DNA of 64,000 nucleotides from Paracoccus sigandri (lineage in GTDB: Bacteria > Pseudomonadota > Alphaproteobacteria > Rhodobacterales > Rhodobacteraceae), in the NCBI RefSeq assembly GCF_003709565.1, contig NZ_QNRC01000005.1, positions 124,001-188,000 of the forward strand. Direction: 5' to 3'. The position numbers were made by a program, and so were the translations under genes. Positions 42,933-51,146 of this stretch are shown one piece after another; within the stretch, counting starts at the first letter, position 1; every line of letters starts with the position of its first letter. The notes beneath the pieces are model-generated. The model saw only the letters and a program-made list of their open reading frames with translations. It made no database searches and had not been told where the DNA came from.

Positions 42933-44189
42933 TCACCGCTCCTTCAGCTTGACGCGGGCGTTGAAGATGTTCATCCCGGCCGAGATGATCATGCTGAGCG
43001 CCCAGTAGATGGCCATCATCAGCACGATGGCCTCCAGTTCCCGGCCGGTCTGGTTCAGCGTCGTGCCGCCAAGCGTGCCGCGCAGGTCCATGTAGCCGAC
43101 CGCGATCGCCAGCGAGCTGTTCTTGGTCAGGTTCAGGTATTGCGAGATCAGCGGCGGGATGATCACCCGCAGCGCCTGCGGCAGGATCACCAGCTTCATG
43201 GTGCGCCGCGGCCGCAGCCCCAGGGCGAAGGCGGCCTCGGTCTGGCCCTTGCTGACCGCAAGGATGCCGGCGCGGACGATCTCGGCGATGAAGGCCGCGG
43301 TATAGAGCGTCAGCGCCAGCCACAGCGCCACCAGCCCGTTCTGGACATTGATGCCGCCGGTGAAGTTGAAGCCGCGCAGCTCGGGCGCCTCCAGGTGCAG
43401 GCCGAACCAGAAGATCAGGAACAGCGAGGGCACGGTCATCACCGCAAGGTTCATCACCCATGTCCGCGGCCGCAGCCCGGTCGCGTCCTGGACCCGCTGC
43501 GCCCAGGCCAGGATCGCCCGGCGGACGAACCAGCCGCCGACCAGCACGACGACGAAGGCGATGGTCGCCCAGTTGAAGGTGATCCGCGCGCCCAGGTCCA
43601 GGCTGCCCGGATCGTTGGTCATCGCCAGCGTCGGGATCGCCGTATAGCGGTTGGTCAGCGCGACATTGTCGAAGAAGATCATCGAGGCCGTCGCATCCTC
43701 GCCGCGATAGGCATTGGGCGGCGGCAGGATCTCGGTGAAGATCGCATAGATGATCAGGATCCACAGCAGCAGCGGCATGTTGCGGAACGCCTCGACGAAG
43801 ACGGTCATCAGCCGCGCGAACAGCCAGTTGTTCGACAGCCGCGCGACGCCGACCGCGACGCCCAGGACGGTGGCGGCGATGCAGCCCAGGATCGAGACGA
43901 TGAGGGTGTTCAGAAGGCCGACGATGGTCGCGCGAAGATGGGTGTCGTCGGAGGTGTAGGGAATGGGCGTTTGCGGGATGTCATAGCCCGCGCGCTGGAA
44001 AAGAAAGCCGAAATTGAAATCCTTGCCGAGGACCGCGAGGTTGCGGATGGTGTTGTTCACCAGCCACCAGGCCGCAGCCATGACCAGTATGAACACGATG
44101 ACCTGGAATGTCATTGACCGGTAGCGGCGGTCATAGATCAGCATGCTCAATCGGAACGGCGGTTCCGCCGGTGCCGAGACATCTGCCAT
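42933..44189 (-). CDS. aapQ: Amino acid ABC transporter permease (AapQ/BztB)
   Basis: A 418-aa permease with about eight helices. The EAA loop TEAAFALGLRPRRTMKLVILPQ (residues about 310-330, in part) and the insert between TM helices 2-3 containing NVALTNRYTAIPTLAMTNDP are typical of AapQ/BztB. Preceded by a 123-nt gap from aapJ that holds a strong hairpin, which should make J more abundant than QMP. Confidence 0.93.
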   Translation of the reverse strand: MADVSAPAEPPFRLSMLIYDRRYRSMTFQVIVFILVMAAAWWLVNNTIRNLAVLGKDFNFGFLFQRAGYDIPQTPIPYTSDDTHLRATIVGLLNTLIVSILGCIAATVLGVAVGVARLSNNWLFARLMTVFVEAFRNMPLLLWILIIYAIFTEILPPPNAYRGEDATASMIFFDNVALTNRYTAIPTLAMTNDPGSLDLGARITFNWATIAFVVVLVGGWFVRRAILAWAQRVQDATGLRPRTWVMNLAVMTVPSLFLIFWFGLHLEAPELRGFNFTGGINVQNGLVALWLALTLYTAAFIAEIVRAGILAVSKGQTEAAFALGLRPRRTMKLVILPQALRVIIPPLISQYLNLTKNSSLAIAVGYMDLRGTLGGTTLNQTGRELEAIVLMMAIYWALSMIISAGMNIFNARVKLKER

Positions 44190-44257
44190 TATAATACCCC
44201 TGTTGCCGCCCGTATCAGCGCCCCCTGGGAGGAAGGCCGGGCATTTTTATCTTTGAA

Positions 44258-44285
44258 CCGGGGCCGGTCCGGAAACCGCCCCCGG
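44258..44285 (-). terminator. Attenuating hairpin between aapJ and aapQ
   Basis: Arms CCGGGG-C-CGGT (44258-44268) and ACCG-C-CCCCGG (44275-44285) close a 6-nt loop with one internal mismatch, 28 nt after the aapJ stop. On the minus strand it is followed by a mixed T/A tail (TTCAAAGATAAAAATGC). A partial terminator or 3'-end stabiliser is the usual device for excess binding protein in such operons. Confidence 0.55.
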
Positions 44286-44312
44286 CGATCATGCCAGCGT
44301 CGATCCGTCAGA

Positions 44313-45329
44313 TCAACGGAAGGGCATCGCGTACATCAGGCCGCCCTGCGTCCATTGCGCATTCAGGCCGCGCGCCAGCCCGATCGGGGTCTGTTCGCCG
44401 ATATTGGCCGCAAAGATCTCGCCATAGTTGCCGCTGGCCAGGATGGCGCGCTTGGCCCATTCCGCGTCCAGCCCGATCATCGCGCCCAGGTTGTCGGTCG
44501 TGCCCAGCAGCCGCTGCACTTCCGGGTTCTGCGAGGATTTCGCCAGTTCCTCGATATTCTTCGAGGTGATGCCGTATTCCTCGGCCGCGATCAGCGCATA
44601 GAGCGTCCAGCGCACGATGTCGCCCCAGTTGCTGTCGCCATGGCGCACGGCCGGGCCAAGCGGTTCCTTCGAGATGATCTCGGGCAGGATGATGTGGTTT
44701 TCCGGGTCCGCGAAGGCGGCGCGGGTCGCCGCCAGGCCCGAGGCGTCGGTGGTGTAGGCGTCGCAGGCGCCCGCCATGTATTGCTGCTCGCCCTCGGCAT
44801 TGCTGTCGATGTTGACGGGCTGATAGTTCATGTTGTTGGCCCGGAAATAGTCGGCCAGGTTCAGCTCGGTCGTGGTGCCGGTCTGGATGCAGATCGTCGC
44901 GCCTTCCAGTTCCTTGGCCGAGGTCACGCCCAGGTCCTTGCGGACCATGAAGCCCTGGCCATCGTAATAGTTCACGCCGACGAAATCGAGCCGCAGGTCG
45001 GTATCGCGCGAGAAGGTCCAGGTCGAGTTGCGCGCCAGCACGTCCACCTCGCCCGAGGACAGGGCGGTAAAGCGCGTCTGGCCGGTGGTCGGCACGTATT
45101 TCACCTTGGACGGATCGCCCAGCACGGCTGCCGCGACGGCCTTGCAGATGGCCACGTCGAAGCCCGTCCAGTTGCCATTGGCATCGGGCGCCGCAAAGCC
45201 CGCAAGGCCGGTATTGACGCCGCAGTTCAGTTCGCCGCGCGCCTTCACATCGGCCAGCGTGTCGGCCATGCCTATCCCGGCCACCATGCTGGCGGCGGCG
45301 ACGGTGCCCAGAAATACCGTTTTTCTCAT
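44313..45329 (-). CDS. aapJ: Periplasmic polar amino acid-binding protein (AapJ/BztA)
   Basis: A 338-aa solute-binding protein with signal peptide (MRKTVFLGTVAAASMVAGIG, cleaved near A22). Marks: ADVKARGELNCGVNTGLAGF, NWTGFDVAICKAVAAAVLG, ARNSTWTFSRDTDLRLDFVG (in part) and the KEPLGPAVRHGDSNWGDIVRW region. Captures glutamate/glutamine-type amino acids for AapQMP. GAGGT precedes ATG 45329; a sigma70-like promoter lies 122-149 nt upstream. Confidence 0.94.
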   Translation of the reverse strand: MRKTVFLGTVAAASMVAGIGMADTLADVKARGELNCGVNTGLAGFAAPDANGNWTGFDVAICKAVAAAVLGDPSKVKYVPTTGQTRFTALSSGEVDVLARNSTWTFSRDTDLRLDFVGVNYYDGQGFMVRKDLGVTSAKELEGATICIQTGTTTELNLADYFRANNMNYQPVNIDSNAEGEQQYMAGACDAYTTDASGLAATRAAFADPENHIILPEIISKEPLGPAVRHGDSNWGDIVRWTLYALIAAEEYGITSKNIEELAKSSQNPEVQRLLGTTDNLGAMIGLDAEWAKRAILASGNYGEIFAANIGEQTPIGLARGLNAQWTQGGLMYAMPFR

Positions 45330-45450
45330 ATCTACCTCGTTGTTGGATCGCCGCCGCCCGCCAGGAGAGGGGCAACAGCGCATCGGAGCGATCGTCCCGC
45401 CCCGTTTCGGTTCGGCCCCGCAGGAGTGAACTGCGGAGCCAATAGGCAAC

Positions 45451-45478
45451 ATTGTGCCGATCGCCCCCAGCACGTCAA
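45451..45478 (-). promoter_or_regulatory. Candidate sigma70 promoter of aapJQMP
   Basis: On the minus strand TTGACG (45478-45473), 16 nt, CACAAT (45456-45451). The leader then contains a small hairpin CCGCAG/CTGCGG at 45418-45436 before the aapJ start. Confidence 0.45.
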
Positions 45479-45503
45479 GCAAAACGCCCGATCCGGCCAC
45501 AGT

Positions 45504-46217
45504 TCAACCCCTGCGCGACAGATCCCAGAAGCGCGCCGCCGCCAGGACGGCAAGGCGGCGCCCCTCGGCCGCTTCCGCGGCCTCTTCGTCGGCGCCCCAG
45601 CGTTCCGCCTGGAAGATGTCGTCGATCCGCGACAGCCGGAAGGCTTCCTCCGCGCCGATCCGGCCGTGGATGACCGCCAGGCCCAGGATCAGCGATCCGG
45701 GCAGGGTTACAAGGTCATGCAGCGCCGTCAGCCCGAAATCGTCCAGCTCGTCCAGGCAGGCGCGCAGGCGGCGCAGCGCGCCGGCATCCTGCGCCACCGG
45801 GATCACCCCATGGGTGATCCGCAGCGGCGCGCGCAGCTCGGTCGCGGCCCAGTCGATCAGCGGGTCCCAGCCCTCGGCCTGCCGGCGCACCAGTTCCTCG
45901 GGCTGCTCTGCCCGATAGCACAGCAGGTCGGTGCCCGCATATTCGGCAAGCATGTCGGCCACCGCGTCAAAATTCGCACGCACCTTCTCGATGGCCGAGT
46001 TCGCGGCGCGGGTCAGCGGCATGGCATTCGGGTCGATCACCTGGTCCTGCGCGTCCCATTCGGCGGCAATGGCCTGCGCCAGCGCCCCGGTCGGCAGGAC
46101 CAGCGGCTGCTTGCCGGGGGTGCGCAGCGGGCGGTCGTCCAGCGCCACCTCCCAGCCGGTCCCGGCCGGGCGCACCCCGGCCGCCTTCCAGAACCGCCGC
46201 GCCTTCCATTCGCTCAT
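45504..46217 (-). CDS. ATP12 family F1-ATPase assembly chaperone
   Basis: A 237-aa ATP12 family protein; in mitochondria Atp12 binds the F1 alpha subunit before assembly, and alphaproteobacteria keep a homologue. WEVALDDRPLRTPGKQPLVLPT near residue 23 (in part), IDPNAMPLTRAANSAIEKV, ELVRRQAEGWDPLIDWA and AVIHGRIGAEEAFRLSRIDD are conserved. ATG 46217 overlaps the HAD gene stop (ATGA). Last gene of the rarA-crcB-rluC-HAD-ATP12 operon. Confidence 0.9.
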   Translation of the reverse strand: MSEWKARRFWKAAGVRPAGTGWEVALDDRPLRTPGKQPLVLPTGALAQAIAAEWDAQDQVIDPNAMPLTRAANSAIEKVRANFDAVADMLAEYAGTDLLCYRAEQPEELVRRQAEGWDPLIDWAATELRAPLRITHGVIPVAQDAGALRRLRACLDELDDFGLTALHDLVTLPGSLILGLAVIHGRIGAEEAFRLSRIDDIFQAERWGADEEAAEAAEGRRLAVLAAARFWDLSRRG

Positions 46218-46870
46218 CGCGCCCACTCCTCGATCGCGGCGGTCAGGCCGGCGAAATCCGCCGCGACCAGCGCCGCGCCCGCCGCATGAAGCGCCGGCAC
46301 CGGATGATAGCCCCAGCCGACGCCGAAACCCGCCATCCCCGCCGCCCGCGCCATCTCCATGTCGAAGGCGGTATCGCCGATCATCACCGCGTCGCCCGGC
46401 CCGATCCCGGTTTCCGCCATGATCCGCTCCAGCATCGAAGGATGCGGCTTCGAGGGATGGTCGTCCGCCGTCTGCATGCTGACGAAGCGCCCCTGCAGCC
46501 CATGCGCCTCGACCAGCGCCACAAGACCCCGGCGCGACTTGCCGGTGGCGATCGCCAGCAGCCAGTCGTCGCGCCCCGCCAGCCGGTCCAGGCAATCCGC
46601 CGCCCCGTCATAGAGCGGCGCATGGGCCATCTGCCGGGCCGCCATGAAGGCCGCGCGATAGCCGTCGGTGATGCGCTCATGCGCGTCGGGCGCGGCCTCG
46701 GGCGCCAGCCGCGCGACGGCCAGGGGCAGCGACAGCCCGACGATGGACAGGATCGCCTCGCGCGCGGGCGCCGGCAGACCGGCCGCCGCGAAGCCCTGGC
46801 CCATCGCGGCGCAGATCAGGTGCTGGCTGTCGACCAGCGTGCCGTCGACATCGAAGACGATCAGCTTCAT
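46214..46870 (-). CDS. HAD-family hydrolase (phosphoglycolate phosphatase-like)
   Basis: A 218-aa HAD phosphatase: motif I DVDGTLVDS with D7 and D9, cap domain about 15-80, motif II ATGKSRRG, the Lys of SKPHPS, motif III GDTAFDMEMA. Subfamily IA, close to Gph and to the phosphatases found beside rluC in Alphaproteobacteria. Substrate uncertain. Overlaps rluC upstream and ATP12 downstream by ATGA. Confidence 0.88.
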   Translation of the reverse strand: MKLIVFDVDGTLVDSQHLICAAMGQGFAAAGLPAPAREAILSIVGLSLPLAVARLAPEAAPDAHERITDGYRAAFMAARQMAHAPLYDGAADCLDRLAGRDDWLLAIATGKSRRGLVALVEAHGLQGRFVSMQTADDHPSKPHPSMLERIMAETGIGPGDAVMIGDTAFDMEMARAAGMAGFGVGWGYHPVPALHAAGAALVAADFAGLTAAIEEWAR

Positions 46871-47916
46871 TCGGCCTCCGCGAAGGGGTCGTCGGGCACG
46901 TCATTCTCATGCCAGCCAAGCGCCTGCCAGGTCCGCAGCATATGTTCGGGCAGCGGCGCGGTCAGGGTGATCCGCTTCTTCGTGATCGGGTGGTCGAAGG
47001 ACAGGCTGCGGGCGTGCAGATGCAGCTTGCGGCTGATCTCTCCGCCCAGCTGCGCGCCCCAGCCGTCGCCCAGATTCTCCTGCCCCGAGCCGCCATACTT
47101 CCCATCGCCGACGATCGGGTGGCCCAGTTCGGCCATATGGGCGCGCAGCTGGTGGGTGCGGCCGGTGATCGGGACCAGCGCGCACCAGCTGGCCCGCGTT
47201 CCCAGCGCGTCCAGCACCGCGTAATCGGTGGTGGCGCGCTTGGCGCCCTCGGTCTTGTCGATGTCGCGCGGGTGGATGGCGATCATCTTCTCGCCCTCGC
47301 CGCCGCGCCCGCGGCCCGGCGCCTTGACCAGGCCGAAGCGGATCGTGCCCATGCGCGGATTGGGCACGCCGGCGACGGCGGCCCAATAGATCTTGCGGGT
47401 GGTGCGCGCCCGGAACGCCTCGGACAGGGCCCGCGCGATCCGGTCGGTGCGCGCCAGCAGCAGCAGGCCCGAGGTGTCCTTGTCCAGCCGGTGGACCAGC
47501 TTCGGCCGGTCCTTGAAGCCGAACATCAGCGCATCAGTCAGACCGTCCACATGGCGGCTGCCCTGCCCGCTGCCGCCCTGGCTGGGCAGGCCCGGCGGCT
47601 TGTTCAGTGCGATGATATGTTCGTCCTTCCACAGCACCGCGCGCTGGATCATCTGCTGGTCGCTTTCCGCGATGCGCGGACGCGGCGCGGCCGGGGCGGC
47701 GGGCTGGGCCTCGGGCAGCGGCGGGATGCGCACCTCCTGCCCCGCCTCGATCCGGGTCGCGGCCTTGACCCGGCCGCCATCGACGCGCAGCTGCCCGGTG
47801 CGGCACATCTTTTCGACCGCCCCCTGCGTCAGCTGCGGAAAGCGCTTCTTCAGCCAGCGGTCCAGGCGCTGGTCGCCCTCGTCGCCGCTGACGCGAATGG
47901 TCTTGACGCCGCTCAT
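46867..47916 (-). CDS. rluC: RluC/RluD-type 23S rRNA pseudouridine synthase
   Basis: A 349-aa enzyme: N-terminal S4 RNA-binding domain (about 14-62, LDRWLKKRFPQLTQGAVEKM), then the catalytic domain with HRLDKDTSGLLLLA, catalytic D145. TGRTHQLRAHMAELGHPIVGD is the RluA-family motif. RluC modifies U955, U2504 and U2580 of 23S rRNA in E. coli; the exact sites here are inferred. Overlaps crcB upstream and the HAD gene downstream. Confidence 0.9.
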   Translation of the reverse strand: MSGVKTIRVSGDEGDQRLDRWLKKRFPQLTQGAVEKMCRTGQLRVDGGRVKAATRIEAGQEVRIPPLPEAQPAAPAAPRPRIAESDQQMIQRAVLWKDEHIIALNKPPGLPSQGGSGQGSRHVDGLTDALMFGFKDRPKLVHRLDKDTSGLLLLARTDRIARALSEAFRARTTRKIYWAAVAGVPNPRMGTIRFGLVKAPGRGRGGEGEKMIAIHPRDIDKTEGAKRATTDYAVLDALGTRASWCALVPITGRTHQLRAHMAELGHPIVGDGKYGGSGQENLGDGWGAQLGGEISRKLHLHARSLSFDHPITKKRITLTAPLPEHMLRTWQALGWHENDVPDDPFAEAE

Positions 47917-48287
47917 CCCAGGATCCCCCGTCCGATGGCCAGCCCGGCGACGACGGCCAGCAGCGACAGCCCGACCGAGCCCAGGACATAGAGCCCCGCC
48001 GCCAGCACCTGCCCGCGTTCCCACAGCACCATCACATCCAGCGAAAAGGCCGAGAATGTCGTGAACCCGCCCAGGATGCCGGTCGCCAGCAGCGGCGCAT
48101 GGGCATGGCCCCAGCGCAGCGCCATCAGCGCGGCCAGAAGCCCCATCACGAAGCTGCCCAGGACATTGACGGTCAGGGTCGCGACCGGAAAGCCCGCGCC
48201 GGCCGGCGGGATCAGGCGATGGACGGCATAGCGCGCGGTGCTGCCGATGGCGCCGCCGATGGCGACCTGGAGGAATGGATTCATCAT
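47913..48287 (-). CDS. crcB: Fluoride ion channel CrcB (Fluc)
   Basis: A 124-aa four-helix membrane protein that exports fluoride as a dual-topology dimer. Marks: GGAIGSTARYAVHRL, the pore Asn in TVNVLGSFVMG, and GGFTTFSAFSLDVM with the phenylalanine box. Two consecutive ATGs begin the gene. I see no fluoride riboswitch in the 45 nt upstream. Overlaps rluC by ATGA. Confidence 0.94.
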   Translation of the reverse strand: MMNPFLQVAIGGAIGSTARYAVHRLIPPAGAGFPVATLTVNVLGSFVMGLLAALMALRWGHAHAPLLATGILGGFTTFSAFSLDVMVLWERGQVLAAGLYVLGSVGLSLLAVVAGLAIGRGILG

Positions 48288-48332
48288 GGCGCGTAACTGT
48301 GGCGGGTCGGGCGCAAAGTCAACCGTTCCGCG

Positions 48333-49649
48333 TCAGCCGCCGCGCTTCAGACGCTGCGCCACGAACCAGTCCAGCCGCTTCTTCAGCTCGCGCTCGAAGC
48401 CGCGCTCGACCGGGGTATAGAGGACCGGCCGCTTCATGCCCTCGGGGAAATAGTTCTGGCCGGAAAAGCCGTCCTCGGCATCGTGGTCATAGGCATAGCC
48501 GGCGCCGTAGCCCTGTTCCTTCATCATCTTCGTCGGCGCGTTCAGGATATGGGCGGGCGGCATCAGGCTGCCGGTGCGCCGCGCCTCGGCCCGCGCGCCC
48601 TTGTAGGCGGCATATCCGGCGTTCGATTTCGGCGCCAGCGCCAGATAGATCACCGCCTGGGCCAGCGCCAGCTCGCCCTCGGGGCTGCCCAGACGCTCAT
48701 AGATCGCCCAGGCATCCAGGCAATGGCGCGCCGCCGCCGGGTCGGCCAGGCCGATATCCTCGACGGCCATGCGGGTGATGCGCCGGGCCAGATAGCGCGG
48801 ATCCTCGCCCCCCTCCAGCATCCGGGAAAACCAGTAGAGCGCCGCGTCGGGATCGCTGCCGCGCACCGATTTGTGCAGGGCCGAGATCAGGTTGTAATGC
48901 TCATCCCCCGACTTGTCGTATTTCGCCGCCCGCCGCATCAGCCGCTGCGCCATGGCCTGCGCATCGACGGGCGCATCGGTCTTCCAGGCCGCGACCTGCT
49001 CGATCAGGTTCAGCGCCGCGCGGCCGTCGCCATCGGCCATTTCCAAGAGCGCCTCGCGCGCCTCGGCGGTCAGCGGCAGCTTGCGGCCCAGCTCGCGCTC
49101 GGCCCGCTGCGCCAGAAGCTCCAGGTCCTTCAGACCCAGCCGCTGCAGCACGATCACCTGCGCGCGCGACATCAGCGCCGCGTTCAGCTCGAACGAGGGG
49201 TTCTCGGTCGTGGCGCCGACCAGCAGGATCGTGCCGTCCTCCATATGCGACAGGAAACCGTCCTGCTGCGCCTTGTTGAAACGGTGGATCTCGTCGACGA
49301 AAAGAAGCGTGCCCCGGCCCTGCTGGCGGCGCAGCTTCGCCGCCTCGAAGACCTTGCGCAGGTCCGGCACGCCGGTGAAGATGGCGCTGATCTGGACGAA
49401 GGCCAGGTCGGTCTCGTCGGCCAGAAGCCGGGCGATCGTCGTCTTGCCGACGCCCGGCGGCCCCCAGAGGATCAGCGAGGACAGGCTGCCCGCGGCCAGC
49501 ATCGACCCCAGGGGGCCGTCGGGGCCCAGCACGGCGTCCTGGCCGATGACATCGGCCAGCCGCGCGGGGCGGATGCGATCGGCCAGCGGCCTTGTCGCGG
49601 GTTGCGGCGCGGGTTGCTTGTCGGGGCTTATGTCGAACAGATCTGCCAT
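48333..49649 (-). CDS. rarA: Replication-associated recombination ATPase RarA (MgsA)
   Basis: A 438-aa clamp-loader-like AAA+ protein acting at stalled forks. Walker A GPPGVGKT at 63-70, Walker B LLFVDEIHRFNKAQQDGFL near 114, the sensor GATTENPSFELNAALMSRAQ, and the C-terminal MgsA domain NAGYAAYKGARAEARRTG and YAYDHDAEDGFSGQNYFPEG. First gene of the operon; 62 nt after luxI. Confidence 0.95.
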   Translation of the reverse strand: MADLFDISPDKQPAPQPATRPLADRIRPARLADVIGQDAVLGPDGPLGSMLAAGSLSSLILWGPPGVGKTTIARLLADETDLAFVQISAIFTGVPDLRKVFEAAKLRRQQGRGTLLFVDEIHRFNKAQQDGFLSHMEDGTILLVGATTENPSFELNAALMSRAQVIVLQRLGLKDLELLAQRAERELGRKLPLTAEAREALLEMADGDGRAALNLIEQVAAWKTDAPVDAQAMAQRLMRRAAKYDKSGDEHYNLISALHKSVRGSDPDAALYWFSRMLEGGEDPRYLARRITRMAVEDIGLADPAAARHCLDAWAIYERLGSPEGELALAQAVIYLALAPKSNAGYAAYKGARAEARRTGSLMPPAHILNAPTKMMKEQGYGAGYAYDHDAEDGFSGQNYFPEGMKRPVLYTPVERGFERELKKRLDWFVAQRLKRGG

Positions 49650-49711
49650 GGCCGGGCCATATTAGGCGCGGGAAGGCAGGCCGAACAGCCCCGACAAGCG
49701 CGGATCCCGGC

Positions 49712-50302
49712 TCAGTGCATCTTGCCCGCCAGATTGATCGACACGCATTGGAAATCCCCGTCGTCGATCCACATCTTGCGGCCGATCGCCTCGGCATCCA
49801 ACCCGCAGCGGCCGTACCAGCGCGGCCAAGTGGCGCCGGTCAGCGCGATCAGCCGCGTCGCGCCCAGCTCGCGGGCCGAGCCGGTCATCGCCTCGACCAT
49901 CTTGAAATGCACCTTGCGGCGCCAGGCCTGCGGGATCGAGTGGCTGACGAAGACCCGCGAGCATTCCCAGACGCTGTCCTCGACCGGCGCTTCCTGATAG
50001 AGCAGGTCCTGCGGGATCGAACCGCCCAGGATGCCGCGCTGCGCGTCGCGGATCATGTAGCTGTAGATGCCGCATTTCGCGGTGGTCGGCGTCAGCCGGA
50101 TGCCCGCCAGCACCTCGCCCAGGTCGTGGATCGCGATCCAGCGGCTCTGCGGGGTGTCGTACTGGTCGAACTCCATGTCCTCGGATTCGGGCAGGTCCCA
50201 GTTCTTCTGGACGATGAAGCTTTGCTTGCGGGCCCGGAACAGGTTGGCGAACAGCTCGCCATGGTTGTGCAAGTTCGAGAAAGAGAGGGTCGTCGTCTGC
50301 AT
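49712..50302 (-). CDS. Acyl-homoserine lactone synthase (LuxI family)
   Basis: A 196-aa AHL synthase, which makes the signal from acyl-ACP and S-adenosylmethionine. All the invariant positions are present: R25, F29, W35 (RKQSFIVQKNW), D46, D49 (EFDQYD), R69 (GIRL), and E113, R116 (WECSRVFV). Length fits the family. Acyl chain specificity cannot be read. It lies 62 nt downstream of luxR on the same strand; that gap holds three CCTCAC copies and an inverted GTGAGG. Confidence 0.93.
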   Translation of the reverse strand: MQTTTLSFSNLHNHGELFANLFRARKQSFIVQKNWDLPESEDMEFDQYDTPQSRWIAIHDLGEVLAGIRLTPTTAKCGIYSYMIRDAQRGILGGSIPQDLLYQEAPVEDSVWECSRVFVSHSIPQAWRRKVHFKMVEAMTGSARELGATRLIALTGATWPRWYGRCGLDAEAIGRKMWIDDGDFQCVSINLAGKMH

Positions 50303-50320
50303 TTCATTTACTCCTGGGGT

Positions 50321-50368
50321 GTGAGGTGACCCCTCACTGCCTCACGGTTCCCCTGGGCGACCCCTCAC
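50321..50368. promoter_or_regulatory. CCTCAC repeats between luxR and luxI
   Basis: Direct copies of CCTCAC at 50332-50337, 50340-50345 and 50363-50368 (the last overlapping the luxR stop), and an inverted GTGAGG at 50321-50326 that pairs with the first copy across 5 nt. The longer unit GACCCCTCAC occurs twice (50328-50337, 50359-50368). Candidate protein-binding or RNA-fold element controlling luxI. Confidence 0.4.
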
Positions 50369-50976
50369 AGCAGACGGTATTCCTTGGCCCGCTGCAACGC
50401 CTCGGCCGTGGTGCGGGCCATCAATCGCTCCCGTACCGAGATAAGCCTTGCCTTGAACGCGCTTTCGGTAATGCCAAGCTTGGCTGCCGCCGCTGCATGA
50501 CGATCGCCCTCCGCGATGCACCGAAGGGCTTCTTTCTGAGCCTTTGTCAGGCTCGCCGGCGGCTCCGTGATCTCGTGGAGCCGTCGAACCGTGGTCGAGA
50601 TCTCGGCGATCTCGTCTTCCGTGAACTCGCGATCGCCGCGGGCGAAGCTGGCGATCGTGCGAGAATTGATCGGACCGTGCGACACGGTCAGGCCAAAGGT
50701 CAGCCCGTGATTGGCAGCCTCCTTCAGGATGTTGAACGGATCCGGTATCGGCAAGAGCGACCAGCGACAGGCACCCGTCGTCGAGAAGCCCCAGGCGATC
50801 GTCGGATCGCGCAGGGCATAGCCATTCTGCGAATAGAATTCGGACCACTCCTCGGGATAGGTCTGAAACTGCATCAGCGGTGCGGCAAAGCGGATGTGCA
50901 GGCCAACGAAGTAGCCTGCCTGGGCAACCTTGCCCAATTTCCGCAACCCGGCGTTTATGTCAGCGCGTGAGGACAT
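50365..50976 (-). CDS. LuxR-family AHL-responsive regulator
   Basis: A 203-aa regulator: N-terminal autoinducer-binding domain (about 1-135) with the pocket residues W44, Y48, D57 and P58 (EWSEFYS and ALRDPTIAW) and G95; C-terminal LuxR helix-turn-helix (about 141-198, SLTKAQKEALRCIAEG and KLGITESAFKARLISVRERL). The usual T-V-K-x-H of the recognition helix is A-F-K-A-R here. Shorter than classic LuxR (about 240). Directly upstream of luxI, so almost certainly its cognate regulator. The AAGG ribosome site is only 2-3 nt from the ATG, suggesting weak translation. Confidence 0.9.
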   Translation of the reverse strand: MSSRADINAGLRKLGKVAQAGYFVGLHIRFAAPLMQFQTYPEEWSEFYSQNGYALRDPTIAWGFSTTGACRWSLLPIPDPFNILKEAANHGLTFGLTVSHGPINSRTIASFARGDREFTEDEIAEISTTVRRLHEITEPPASLTKAQKEALRCIAEGDRHAAAAAKLGITESAFKARLISVRERLMARTTAEALQRAKEYRLL

Positions 50977-51057
50977 GACCTTTTGTACAAATTGTTTTCG
51001 GTGCTACCGCCGTCCAAAATAGTATTGGCACCCATTACTTGCCATACAGTTAATGTC

Positions 51058-51073
51058 TGCGAGGTTTTTCGCA
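51058..51073. promoter_or_regulatory. Dyad TGCGA-N6-TCGCA upstream of luxR
   Basis: Five-base inverted arms with a 6-nt spacer, 82-97 nt upstream of the luxR ATG. Possible operator. Confidence 0.3.
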
Positions 51074-51117
51074 CAGCACTCTGCAAGCACGGGGCAACGA
51101 GTGGCGCAAATCCGCCT

Positions 51118-51146
51118 AAAGGTAAGGATTTCAATACCTTACCTTT
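51118..51146. promoter_or_regulatory. Perfect 10-bp inverted repeat upstream of luxR
   Basis: AAAGGTAAGG (51118-51127), 9-nt spacer, CCTTACCTTT (51137-51146), 142-170 nt before the luxR start and about 95 nt beyond the rplQ terminator. The symmetry, AT-rich spacer and position fit a dimeric regulator's operator; it lacks a T tail for termination on the minus strand. Confidence 0.5.

Noticed and set aside
40679..42952. 757-codon plus-strand frame opposite aapP-aapM
   Set aside because: Antisense shadow; Asp/His/Gln-rich composition typical of such frames.
48288..48332. Fluoride riboswitch before crcB
   Set aside because: Only 45 nt lie between rarA and crcB and no fluoride-aptamer fold is visible.
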